Made by a program: the position numbers and the translations under genes. From Adenanthera pavonina (taxonomy: Eukaryota > Streptophyta > Magnoliopsida > Fabales > Fabaceae), in assembly GCA_026686845.1 (NCBI GenBank), contig JAIVEN010000013.1, positions 9,630,001 through 9,694,000 on the forward strand: a DNA stretch of 64,000 bases, read 5' to 3'. The stretch's first letter is position 1. Each line of letters opens with the position of its first letter. Below, piece after piece: positions 50,618-60,693 of this stretch. A model generated the notes under the pieces. The model ran no database searches, was not told where the DNA came from, and worked only from the letters and a program-made list of their open reading frames with translations.

Positions 50618-52276
50618 TATTGAATCAAGTGTCTTGATGATTCCAAACCAACTTTCTAGAGCTTGGAGAGAAGATATCAAAGGTGCAAAATGATCTTAAG
50701 TGGAGAAATTCAAGAAAAACTAGCACAATAATAGATGTAGAATCAACAGCCATGTTTAAATTGAGTAAAAGACTTTGAATTGGCAAAAAGACATTTTAAA
50801 ACTATGATTTTATGTTAATCCATGAAATATTTAAAAAACACCCACTAACATATGAAGTTTGAAACGTTTATACTGATATGCTGTTTTGAAAATTCGAACT
50901 TTGACTTTGGAAATTCAAATTTCGTATTGAAAATGAACAAGTCTAAAAAGAGCCTTATCTAACAGACGAACTTTGACTGTAAAAATTCGAATTTTGAATC
51001 TTATCTAAAAAGAGCCTTCTCTGACAGACGAACTTTGACTTTTGAAAATTCGAATTTCAGACAAAATACAACTTATGAAAAATGAAAATTTCATTTGAGG
51101 ATATGTCAAAGTTCATCTGAAAACTGAGTTTGGAAAGAGCATCAAAATGGCTCACTGACAAACGAACTTTGAACATGAAAATTTGAATTTCAGAAACAAA
51201 GCTTGTGAGTCTGTTATGATGATATGTTGACATAGGAATGATAGTATTCAAAAATTCAAACTTTGAAGTAAGTCTAAAAAGAGGCCTCTCTGACAGACGA
51301 ACTTTGCATTTTGAAAATTTGAACTTCAAATAGATGAACTATTGTGCCTTATTGAACTGCCTACTGACAGACGAATTTTTGGGTATCAAAATTTGAATTT
51401 TGAAGGCACTATAGTAAAATGGAATAACTATTCATACTTTCCAAAAGAACCTTAAACTTGAAAATTCGTATGTTCCAATATAGAAATATTTTTCAAAGAT
51501 CAAAATTTGAACTTTGCTTCATGACAGACGAACTTCGAATGTTCAACGTTAAAGTCTTTAGCCTTTGGTCTCTACGAAATTTGTCTGTTGACTAACCAAA
51601 ATTCAAACTTTGGATGTTAGAAGCATTAAATGCGGTTTGTGAACGGATAGTTTTTCAAAGTAACCATTCGGTAACTTCTCCAATGGATAGATTTTGTCTC
51701 TAACATATAGTTAAGACCTAAATCTATAAATATAACATCATTTGAAGTTGTGGGTAACGATTTTAACATTGTATATACTGAAACTTTGCTAAATCATTAA
51801 CTCAAAGTCTCTTACTCTCACATATTTCATTCTTTGTACTCTAACTTCACATACACTCTGATTAAGAGAGTTTATCTATTGTAAACAGTCTTATCTTCAT
51901 CTGGAATAAAGATTTTCTTGTGAGGGGATATCACAAGAGATTGGGGAAGCACTTTGCTATAGTACAAAGAGAGAAAGTGTGAGCTCTGAAAACAGAGTAT
52001 CATAGCTATACTATGACATTTATAAGAAGCCCACTGAATTCTTGCAAAATAGTGGAAAATCTCAAGTGGTGGCTAGAGGACTGGACGTAGGTCAAGGTTA
52101 AGAGACCGGACTAGGATAAACATCTGTGTCTTCCCTTCTCTATTACTACTTTTACTTGTTATTCACTTATACTTTGTTTTACTATCACCTTTGCTTTCTT
52201 CACTTTATTGACATTTTGCAGAAAATTTTAATCTTCCCAATTCACCTCCCCTCTTAGAAAGCCAGCATATGTAACA
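50618..52276 (+). repeat. 3' LTR of the SIRE-type copia element
   Basis: TATTGAATCAAG at the left (TG changed to TA) and ATGTAACA at the right. It is colinear with the 5' LTR. By eye the first ~430 bp show about twenty differences, mostly transitions, and the rest looks closer. The TATA box at 51725 is conserved. Confidence 0.95.
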
Positions 52277-53500
52277 ATTTTGCCATTCATCATGATCTGG
52301 TACATCATTATCATTCCCATCATTGAAGTTTTGCTCCAAATCTTGCAACTCATTGAGATTCTCAAAATTTTCAAGAATATTTAGATCACCTGAATCCATC
52401 CTTCTAATATAGTTATAAAGAGAAAACATGCCCATATAATGGAAATTTGAGTTTAAAGCTTGAAGTTGGTCATATTTTGCAATATTCGCCATCTTGCTTT
52501 GCAAACACCAAAAGTTCTTTCAATAACACTTCTCAAACTCGAGTGATGAAAATTATATATTTCATCTCTTGATCTGAAGCCTGGAGCCAATCTAAAATGT
52601 GCAAGATGATACCTTGTATTCTTATATGGCCCTAAGAAACCTTTGAATGATGGATATCCTGAGTCAATGAGGTAATATTTACCTAGAGATAAATAGAAAA
52701 TATATTAGACAATACTATGTATAAAAATATCTATAATATAGGATAAAAATCATTCAAGTTATATAACACTAACCTTTAGGAGGATAAGGAAATCATAGAT
52801 TTGGTTTACGAAGAGTGTTCATGAAAATTCTTGCATCATGAACAGATCCTTCCCAACCACACAATGCAAATGTAAAGCATATGTTAAAATCACATACAGC
52901 CATCACATTTGTGCTTGTATATCCTTTCCTATTAAAAAAAGGTATCTACTTATTTGCCGAGACATGTATACCAATATGAGTGTCATCTATTACCCCTATG
53001 CAATCTTTAAAATAAGGCCAATATCAATCATCATCTTTAATATATTGAGAAGTAGCAGTGTGCATAGGATCAGCTGGTCTAATGATATGATTTCCTAACT
53101 TGTATACAGCTATTAAGACTCTATGAAAATGTTTGTGAATTGTCTCCCCAGAATGTTGAAATCATTCTTGAACACTTCTATTTGTAGCTCCTTGACCTAT
53201 CACATACAAGAACAAAGCAACACTTTCACCTACTCTAATGTGTTTGGTAGGTGTCAGTCCATAATTGTTGGTTAGCTCCCATACCAATTGTTGAAAAACA
53301 TGTTTTCTCATTTGAAGTTGCTCAAAAAACCTGTTTTCATTTCCCTCTACCATCTCTATAAGCCACTTATAACCTGAGAGAATTGAAGCAGTTTTTTTTT
53401 CCTTCATAACATATTTCAACACATGATTTGTCAGTAGAAAGGCAGCCAAACTTGTAATCTGAAGTTGATATCTATAATTATTTTGGACCTCAATTTCCAT
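52277..53500 (-). pseudogene. PIF/Harbinger DDE transposase (N-terminal and catalytic part)
   Basis: The probable start is ATG at 53500 (MEIEVQNNYRYQ); an exon upstream may supply KSDSSDESDDG. The N-terminal helical region includes MRKHVFQQLVWELTNNYGL and LFLYVIGQGATNRSVQE. The nuclease (DDE_Tnp_4 type) shows GVIDDTHIG (first Asp), SVHDARIF, an intron near 52680-52770, then LIDSGYPSFKGFLGPYKNTR (second Asp) and SVIERTFGVCKARWRIL (Glu), so the triad is visible. Four stops occur, the first at 53162. The frame runs into the copia target site at 52277 and its last codons lie at 40405-40490. Together with the SANT-like protein it would cut and move Harbinger elements and MITEs. Confidence 0.85.
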
Positions 53501-53696
53501 TTTAGAACCATCATCACTTTCATCTGAACTATCACTCTTCCTGTGTAACAAATATAAATTTAATTAATAAACAAAACTAAACAAATATAATTAAAGGCTT
53601 CATATATGTTCAACACTACATCAAATAAGTCAAATAAAAATTAGAAAAAAATGTTCAACATAACAAGTTCAACACAATATTAGTAACCGATGGTCA

Positions 53697-54728
53697 TCAA
53701 CAAGTAGGTCGGATGTCCTCCTCTATAAATGTGTTCAGCCAACCGATGGTCATGTCACGATCATTGTTCATGAAGTGACAAAATGCTATCCAATTTTCTT
53801 TCTTTGCTAGAATTCTCACAGCCAAAAATTATTGAGGTGTTCCTTTTACTAGGTTTGGAACATCATTTAACATCAACAAACACTTGTCATAGCTAAAAGG
53901 GTCATCCAATTTTGATCCTGCAACATTAGTATTTGAAATTTGATCCATTCCATCAATAATTCAATCAAGAGAATGCTGAAGTTTTTCAGCTATCCCAATT
54001 TTTTTGTCTCCTTTCCCCATTCTTTTCCTTTTTTTTAAATTTGCATCTGAAGAACTTGGAGCATCTGTTTGAACTTCATCACCAACTTCATAGTTGTCCT
54101 CCTTATCCTCACTAATGGTAGTTTGTTCATTGTATTCAATGTCATCACCATGACTATTAGCTCCTTCATATGATGATGGATCTTGGTATGGCACTAAAAC
54201 AGAATATCCAGTAGCTATAGTGCCCTTCAAGCATTTCTCTTGCAACTCTAGAAATTTCAGACCCCCATCCTTCCATTTCAAAATCTCTGGATCCTCCTAT
54301 AATTGAATGAAAAATAAATAAATAAATGATCATATTGATGTAAAAAAACAATATATAGAGAATCAAAACACAAGCATACCTTGCTCTTATCAGCCCACCA
54401 TTGTTCAGAAGCATTTATAGTGTTCTTTGTATGATTCCATCCAAAACCACTTGCTTTCTCAACTACCTTTGCAAAAGATGTGAACTCCCTTTTTAAGGAA
54501 TCCCATCTATTTTTTTTATTGTGAGCGATCATAAGCATACCCTGTTCTGTCTTGAAATTTTTGTTGGAGATTCTTCCACCCTTCGCTGTTAAAATGTGTA
54601 CTTGGTCTATTTCCAGCAAGTATCTCTTCAACACACACTTTCAAAAATATTTCAGTTTTTCTATCATCCCATTTTGCCTTATTGCTTCCATCTCCCTTAA
54701 AGCCTTTCATATCTTTTTTGGGTGCCAT
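53697..54728 (-). pseudogene. Harbinger accessory protein with Myb/SANT-like domain
   Basis: ATG at 54728 starts MAPKKDMKGFKGDGSNKAKW. The Myb/SANT-like domain follows (KWDDRKTEIFLKVCVEEI, NSEGWKNLQQKFQDRTG, RWDSLKREFTSFAKV, ASEQWWADKSK). A slip in an A-run near 54510-54520 puts the second half in another frame. An intron spans 54297-54379 with GT-AG borders, and the second exon begins EDPEILKWKDGG. Acidic and basic linkers (LKKRKRMGKGDKK) lead to a C-terminal part ending at 53697, with stops at 53961 and further on. In PIF/Harbinger elements this protein assists the transposase by DNA binding and nuclear import. Confidence 0.8.
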
Positions 54729-56600
54729 TCTAATATACTAAAACAATGGCATCACTAAAACCAATAAAAAATTTGCGAGAGAAGGAAAGAAAAATAAACA
54801 AGTAAACACTTGCCAACATGAAACCACAAACAAAATTTAAATAATTAATCATAACAGACAATGATTATATGGGGTGTAATCCAAATCCTATGGTTGCTGC
54901 CACTTACCTCCATGGAATTAATAGTGATTATATGGGGTGTAAAAATTAGCACCAACAGAGCATGCAACCCATTTACCTGGAAGAGTAAGAATTATAAATA
55001 ATTAATCATATCAACCCATTGACATATTCAAGGAATTAAAGGACTTTTCAAAGAAACCAAAAGTACAAAATTTGAAGAATAAACCGCACAATTCATAACT
55101 TATTATAAATTGAGTGTATAAATTACTGAATTAAAAAAAACTAATTTCTTAACACATAAAAGCTATCCTTTTCACTTCTTTGCTGTAGTTTTCAGACTGT
55201 AATGTTAAAGATAAGATTATTATTTTCTTTATTGATAAAAAAAAAGTAATGATAAGAATTGAATAAATAGTTGTATGCCACATTAGTATACTGCTTGACA
55301 GAGGACAAGACATCCTTGTCCCATGCATCACGTATGGTATGAATAAAGACAACTATGTGCGGCCTAACCTTATTCCTTTTAATAATAGACAAACTTCAAT
55401 AAAGACATTTTTCTGTCCATAATGTAGTTAAGCATTAATTTTAGTGTAAACAAATTGTGATGTATACAATACTTCAAGGAAACAGTAAAGTTCAATGGTA
55501 ATAACTAATAACAAAGCTCCTTTATCCAACAAAATCAAGTTCTATGCCTTCTCAGTGATAAACCACCACCTGCCCTAACAAATTATAGAACTTGGCATTT
55601 GACCAATTAAGTACTTACAGGATAAATTGGACTTAACTAAGAGAATCTAATAAGCCTACAAGCATCAATGAATCACTGAGCTAGACTTTGTGGGTACTTG
55701 GTTAATCTGATTTAGGTCCACTAACAATGCAGACCATGACTCGTGCTCTGTTGTTGGTGGAAACTTAAGCATACTCTCTCTCAAACACAAACACACACAA
55801 AGTGGGTTTGGGAGTTGGGATCAGATCCAAAACTCTACCATCACATCATGCTCATTGCTATATATCTCATTTTTCACATTTTCTTCATCAAAACAAGGTG
55901 CTCCAACTTTTATATTGCACTTGTATTCCCTAGAAATAGCACCTTTCACACCTCAAATATCTACTTGTTAAACTCATAAAGCAGAAAGTTGGGTCACACG
56001 CTGAGCCTAATAAGGATGGCCTTTGAGTTAAAACTTGAAAGATTATCATAATTGTGGAATAAAAAATAATACTCAAGAGATATGATAACACAAGTACAAC
56101 GCATAACAGCACTTAAACTAATGATGATATAATTAAAGAATATAATAGCCTAAAACATGAAAGGTCGATTATTTTCTTCTCTTATAACATATGGCTATCA
56201 TATTCCTCCAATAAATGTGGATTATTATTTTCTTCCCCAGGTAATTGCATTATGCATGTAGAAGAGGAAAGTCTTTCTTATATGAACGTTATTAGGCAGT
56301 GTCCTGTACCAAAAAGAACTACCATGGTATTGCCTCAGGTAACTAACCAACAATAAGTACTAGGTTGAGATTATGTGAGAAGACCCAAAAAAAGAGCCAA
56401 TGTCAGCTTGGACTTTGGACTTTGGACTTCTTGACTCAAAATACACACGCCCCAGTGTTCAATAATATTAGAGTCCTTTATAAAAACAGTTATTTCCAAG
56501 AAAACAACAACAAAATCCTATACAAAACCTAATAACTACCAAAAAAAAACGAAGAAAGCAACAACAAAGTCCTTTATCAATTATGCGTCACACATTCAGT
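54729..56600. other. Right-arm non-coding DNA of the Harbinger element
   Basis: No supported gene lies between the SANT-like gene and the captured fragment. It is AT-rich with short spurious frames. Confidence 0.5.
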
Positions 56601-56619
56601 ATACGGCATTAGAAGATCA

Positions 56620-56819
56620 GATAAAGCCTCTATGCAGAAATATTGAAGGCGAGGGGATTAGGGTGAAGGTGAAGATGACGAAGGAAGAAGCTGCTAGACT
56701 GCTATCAAAATGCAAAGAAGGAGGAGTTCTTGAGTTCAAGGACGTGGCTCATGAGCTTGTCGATCCCAGCAAATCATGTAAACATTATATGAGAGGGATT
56801 TTAGAGTGTGAGAGGTAGG
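56620..56819 (+). pseudogene. Captured host-gene fragment (DUF7890-like)
   Basis: Plus-strand reading gives IEGEGIRVKVKMTKEEAARL, then LSKCKEGGVLEFKDVAHELV and a stop at 56817. RVKV-(M/V)TKEEAARLLSKCK-GG-LEFKDVA is a pattern I associate with small plant proteins of the DUF7890 type; their function is unknown. It is GC-richer and more protein-like than its surroundings, has no obvious start codon close by, and lies within the Harbinger right arm in opposite orientation to the transposon genes. I read it as a piece of host gene picked up by the transposon. Name assignment is tentative. Confidence 0.5.
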
Positions 56820-57702
56820 CAAGGAAGAAGATTGAATGGGAGTTGAAAGAGTATGAGAAACTATGAAAAGGGGAAAAAGGGGTGCAAAGCTCTACAAACC
56901 CTAATTCAACCAATCACCATTATCCTAATGCAGAACAACCCAAAACACATATACCTAAAGGCAGAGACGGCAGTAAACAACAGTGGTAATAGGTGACAGC
57001 GGCGGCAAGCTTCTTTGACCATAACCACGGGCTTCGCAGATGAGAGCGTTTCACGTTGTGTCGAGGGTGCTCAAGAATTATGAGAAGGGCATAATTGTCA
57101 TATTGCAAAAATTAAGACATGCGATCCGCATTTTTTTCACATTCTCTCTCATCTACCGCCAAGCTTTTTTTCAAAAAGCTAATCAAGATAGCTTCTTAAA
57201 ATAATCTGAAATCAGATATTTTTTAGATTTTGATTATTTTTAAAAGATAAAACAAACACCCTTAAAACTTTTTGAAGTACTTTTTTTTAATAAAAAAGCA
57301 CTTTTTTTAGAAAATAAGCTGAAACAAACGCACTCTAAACAAGACTATAGTTGTCACGTATAATGAAGATGATAAAACATGAATAAGACTTTTCCTCCCT
57401 CCAAATGTTGTGCCTTCGAGTCAATATTTTTATGCTATACTAAAAACCACATAAATGAGCAATGATGAAATTACTAGGCCACAATAAGATTTAATGAATG
57501 AGAACAAAATATTTTTCAAATATAGAATAGCTCAAACATCGCCATGGACATTTAAGATCCAACAAGATATTTAGTGTGTCAAACAAATGATTGAATCCCC
57601 ACCAATATCCCATTCTTCAGATTTAAGCCAAAAAAAGAGAGCTAAAAATCTGCAAATCATAAAAGAATTGCCAATGACTTCTAGCTCTAGATAATAACTC
57701 AC

Positions 57703-58378
57703 AAAAGCTTTAAAAACTGGCTTGTGGGCAGACATTTCATATACATAGCAGCTTGGCAAAAGATAAGAATTACAATTAATATCAAGCGCACTTAGAGTGT
57801 AGTAGAAGAAGGCGGGGGGAAAAAGGGTAGTTAAACCTTCAATGAGTTTGAATATAGCAAAAATACATCTTACCCAATGATCAGATGTCCTCTGACTTAG
57901 AACCAAAGGGCATATCAGCAAGAAGCTCAGGACACATGTAACTTGGAGTCCCAACAATCTTAGTTTAAAGTGAGAACACACAGCTATTAATGAATTGAAA
58001 ATACAAAAACTGTGAATGAATCACTATCTAGATCATATCACTCACTGAGAAAGAAAGATCACCAGATGTCAGTAATTTAGGCAGACCAAAATCACCTACA
58101 TTCAACATGCATAGCATAAGGACAGGACACTAAAAAACAAGGAAAGACGTAAGGATGTCTTCACATATTCATCCAGTCTATGAGCAGTATGTGGAAGGAT
58201 TAAGGCTAGTCATTACCTAGTCATATGTCTTGATCTTTAGTCAAGAATATATTAGAACACTGAAAATGTGGAAAACAACAAAACAGGGTTGGTCCTCCAT
58301 ATTCTCAAATGTCCTAGCTACATAACATCCACAATTATTAAACTTGTAGAAGTCATTTACCTTGACATCATGATGAAG
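57703..58378 (-). pseudogene. NIMA-related protein kinase (NEK) exon fragment captured by the CACTA-like element
   Basis: Five consecutive kinase exons with introns can be read on the minus strand: an exon ending at 58361 (LHHDVK, the HRD loop with Arg to His), 58217-58259 (CSNIFLTKDQDI-stop-L), 58046-58095 (GDFGLPKLLTSGDLSFS, the DFG motif), 57874-57958 (IVGTPSYMCPELLADMPFGS and KSEDI-stop-SLG) and 57703-57751 (CYVYEMSAHKPVFKAF). This is the catalytic and activation loop of plant NEK kinases, which act on microtubules. Stops replace an expected Arg (CGA to TGA) and Trp (TGG to TGA). N-terminal lobe and downstream exons are not seen. It lies inside the outer CACTA-like element, so I infer gene capture. 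Confidence 0.8.
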
Positions 58379-59689
58379 GAATCAAATGAAATCAGCACTT
58401 AGAAATCTATATTTCTTGCCAAAACAGAGCCATTTCGCCCAATCAATCGATTGACAAAATCAACACTCGAATAATGTAAATAATACGGTCCTTCTAGTTT
58501 GAAAACAAGAAGAAGAAAAAATATGAGTTGTGCTCTAGTTGGTTGAATCTTATTCAATCTCATCTCCAATTTTGTTACCAAATTCACCAATGCATTCCTT
58601 TTCTTCGTATTACTTATACCAACATTCTTTGGTAAGAGAAAACCCAAAAAGAAATTGAATGACAAAATTAAGCAACTTCTAAACTATATGAGTACAACTA
58701 TTTTCAGCTTATCTTTTACCCTTTTTTTGGTCCTAGTGAAATCTTTTGCCCACTCGATTAAACGGTTTTGATACAATCAAAAGCTTTTACAGAAAAATAT
58801 TTCTTTCTGTACACTAAAAAAAAATCTCTTTTTGTATACATGAGGCAAAATCAAAGTACAAAATGAGGCCAATCATAAATAAAATAGACGATCATTTTGA
58901 GGCTAAGATTCTATGGAATGTTAACTTCATAAAAATTTAATAAACTGCTTATTCTATTAAAAAGGAAAATCACTTTTGCCAAACTAAAGAAAGACAAGCC
59001 AAAAAAAAATCCAACCAAATATACAAAATGCGGACTACCTCTTCCTTTCCCTTTTTATTCTACTATTACCTGCAAACCACTAAGGACCTTAATCGTCGAG
59101 AGCACAAGTCATATAACTTTATGTCATATTTAAAAACTAGAGGGAAACATAATTAACCTTTCAAAACAATTACAATCAACACTCGGTTCAGCTGGACTAG
59201 TATTTATAGTAAAAAAATGACAAGAAGAAAACTCACTTGTAAAGTTGAAGGTTTATGCTTCTGACGATAAAGGACGAAGAAAAGCACCATGGGTTTTCAA
59301 GTGAGGGACAAAATGACAATGGATGGAGTAGAGTGGACAATGGAGACCATGTGGAAGGGAGCTTGGATCTAAAGACCAATGACCTCAGTGTTCACCGATG
59401 ACAAGATAAGGGTTTGGTGGCAAGAGTAACAAATCAAAGCACAAATCTGTGGGGGTGGCTTCAATGGAGTGAAGCCCTTAAGGGTTCCACAAGAGTACCA
59501 AAGCAAAGAAGCCATGAATGTGAGTTGGGAGAGAGCGTGAGGGTAAGAGCAAAAGGAAAAATCATTAGCAATGGGAGGAGGGACGGAGGGTGCGAAGTCG
59601 AGAGCAGGGGGTGAAAATATTGAATGAAACCTATAAAGCAACATCAGAGAAGAGAAACATAAAAAAGGAACAAAAAAAAAAGAGGACAG
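58379..59689. other. Remainder of the outer CACTA-like element, right arm
   Basis: No recognised gene. Minus-strand sequence from about 59640 to 59369 is pyrimidine-rich and open, and could be a captured 5' exon or leader, but I cannot identify a protein. Confidence 0.35.
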
Positions 59690-59867
59690 TTCCTTATATA
59701 ACTGTCATCTAAAACTCTTAAAAGGACATTTATATGAGGAACCATCCTCTAAAATTAAAAAATTAATATTTTATTTATAAAAATGTCGTAGGTCACATTT
59801 TTATGGACAGTTCTTCACCATGAACCTTCTTCTAATGTCGTCCTAGAATAGATTTTTTGCACTAGTG
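59690..59867 (-). repeat. Right subterminal repeats and terminus of the outer CACTA-like element
   Basis: AGGACAGTTCC, AAAGGACATTT, GGAACCATCCTC and GTCCTAGAATAG units end in TTTTTTGCACTAGTG at 59867. Confidence 0.6.
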
Positions 59868-60693
59868 TAATTGGAGTAATTGAGGGAGGCCCAATAAGTG
59901 CATTTGGAATTGGAAATTAAGAAAGGTTTTTACCACTACAAAAAGAGTGAAAAAAAAGTAAAAGACACAGCTAGCAGCGCACCACTTCTCTCAAGTCTCA
60001 CATCAAGTATTTGTAAAGATAAATAGAGAGAAGAGAGCAAATAAAATAGAAAGGTAGGGCAAGTGTGGATTATGATGAATTTTTGCTAAGATGGATAACA
60101 ATGACAATCACAATGTAAGCATGCAACACAAATTTCTCTAGCTTGAGACTCAACTCTTCTAGGAATTTTTTATCCGCAAGAGTTCGTTGGAAGATTCAAT
60201 AATAACAATAATATACACAAGCTCTATGACGAATATGGCTACACAATCTTGTAATTTCGAGTGCTGTGAAACTACTCCCCCTACAAAAGTCATCAATTGC
60301 CTACAAGTAGACTTCTTGGAAATCCTTCATTGAAAGTGATGTTTGGTCCCGACATTAGTAAGAATTATGTATGTATGAATATAAATAAATAGGGTATTCC
60401 ATTATTTGGGTACCCTCCACATTACGTGGTTTCTCCATTTAATGATAGTTAAAAAAAATTCACAGAGCGTCGTCCAAAAATGGATCTTCCTAGAATTAAT
60501 ATATATATATATATATATCAGCAGCCATATCTGCATTAATTTGTATACTCATCCAACACAAACATGTCATTGCCATAACATGGACAAGTTTGGACTTAGT
60601 TAAAACCCTATGCATATATACAAGCACAGAAAAAACTATGAAAGATGCACAAAATACACTGTTCTGGGATAATTTTTGTTTTATTCACAATCC
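59868..60693. other. Intergenic DNA between the transposon nest and the methyltransferase gene
   Basis: No coding region is supported. It includes a short AT dinucleotide run near 60500-60518 and, at its right end, the presumed 3' untranslated part of the methyltransferase transcript. Confidence 0.5.

Larger units (their letters stand above)
40491..52276 (+). mobile_element. Complete SIRE/Maximus-type Ty1/copia retrotransposon, 11.8 kb, TSD ATTTT
   Basis: 5' LTR 40491-42150, PBS, gag, pol, an extra ORF, polypurine tract and 3' LTR 50618-52276 are in order on the plus strand. An exact 5-bp target duplication ATTTT flanks the element (40486-40490 and 52277-52281). A long gag with two zinc knuckles, a long stretch after pol with an additional ORF, and a GGGGGAGA-type polypurine tract fit the SIRE/Maximus lineage. 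The LTRs remain highly similar, so insertion is more recent than that of the chromovirus. Gag, pol and the third ORF contain stops and frameshifts, so this copy is not autonomous. Confidence 0.9.
39991..57335 (-). mobile_element. PIF/Harbinger transposon (17.3 kb with nested copia; about 5.6 kb without)
   Basis: The left end is GGGCCCGTTTGTTTAAGCTT. The right end, reverse-complemented, is GAGTGCGTTTGTTTCAGCTT. TAA flanks both sides (39988-39990, 57336-57338), the typical 3-bp duplication. Both expected genes lie on the minus strand: a Myb/SANT-like protein (53697-54728) and a DDE transposase (53500 down to 52277, ending at 40405). A SIRE-type copia element splits the transposase. The right arm also contains a host-gene-like fragment at 56620-56819. 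Both genes carry stops. Confidence 0.8.

Noticed and set aside
57240..57275. Alternative Harbinger right end at AAACACCC|TTA
   Set aside because: It resembles a terminus, but its TTA flank does not match the TAA at the left end, whereas the end at 57335 does and also resembles the MITE terminus.
59369..59644. 91-residue minus-strand open frame
   Set aside because: Pyrimidine-rich, no recognised domain; could be captured leader sequence but not supportable as a gene.
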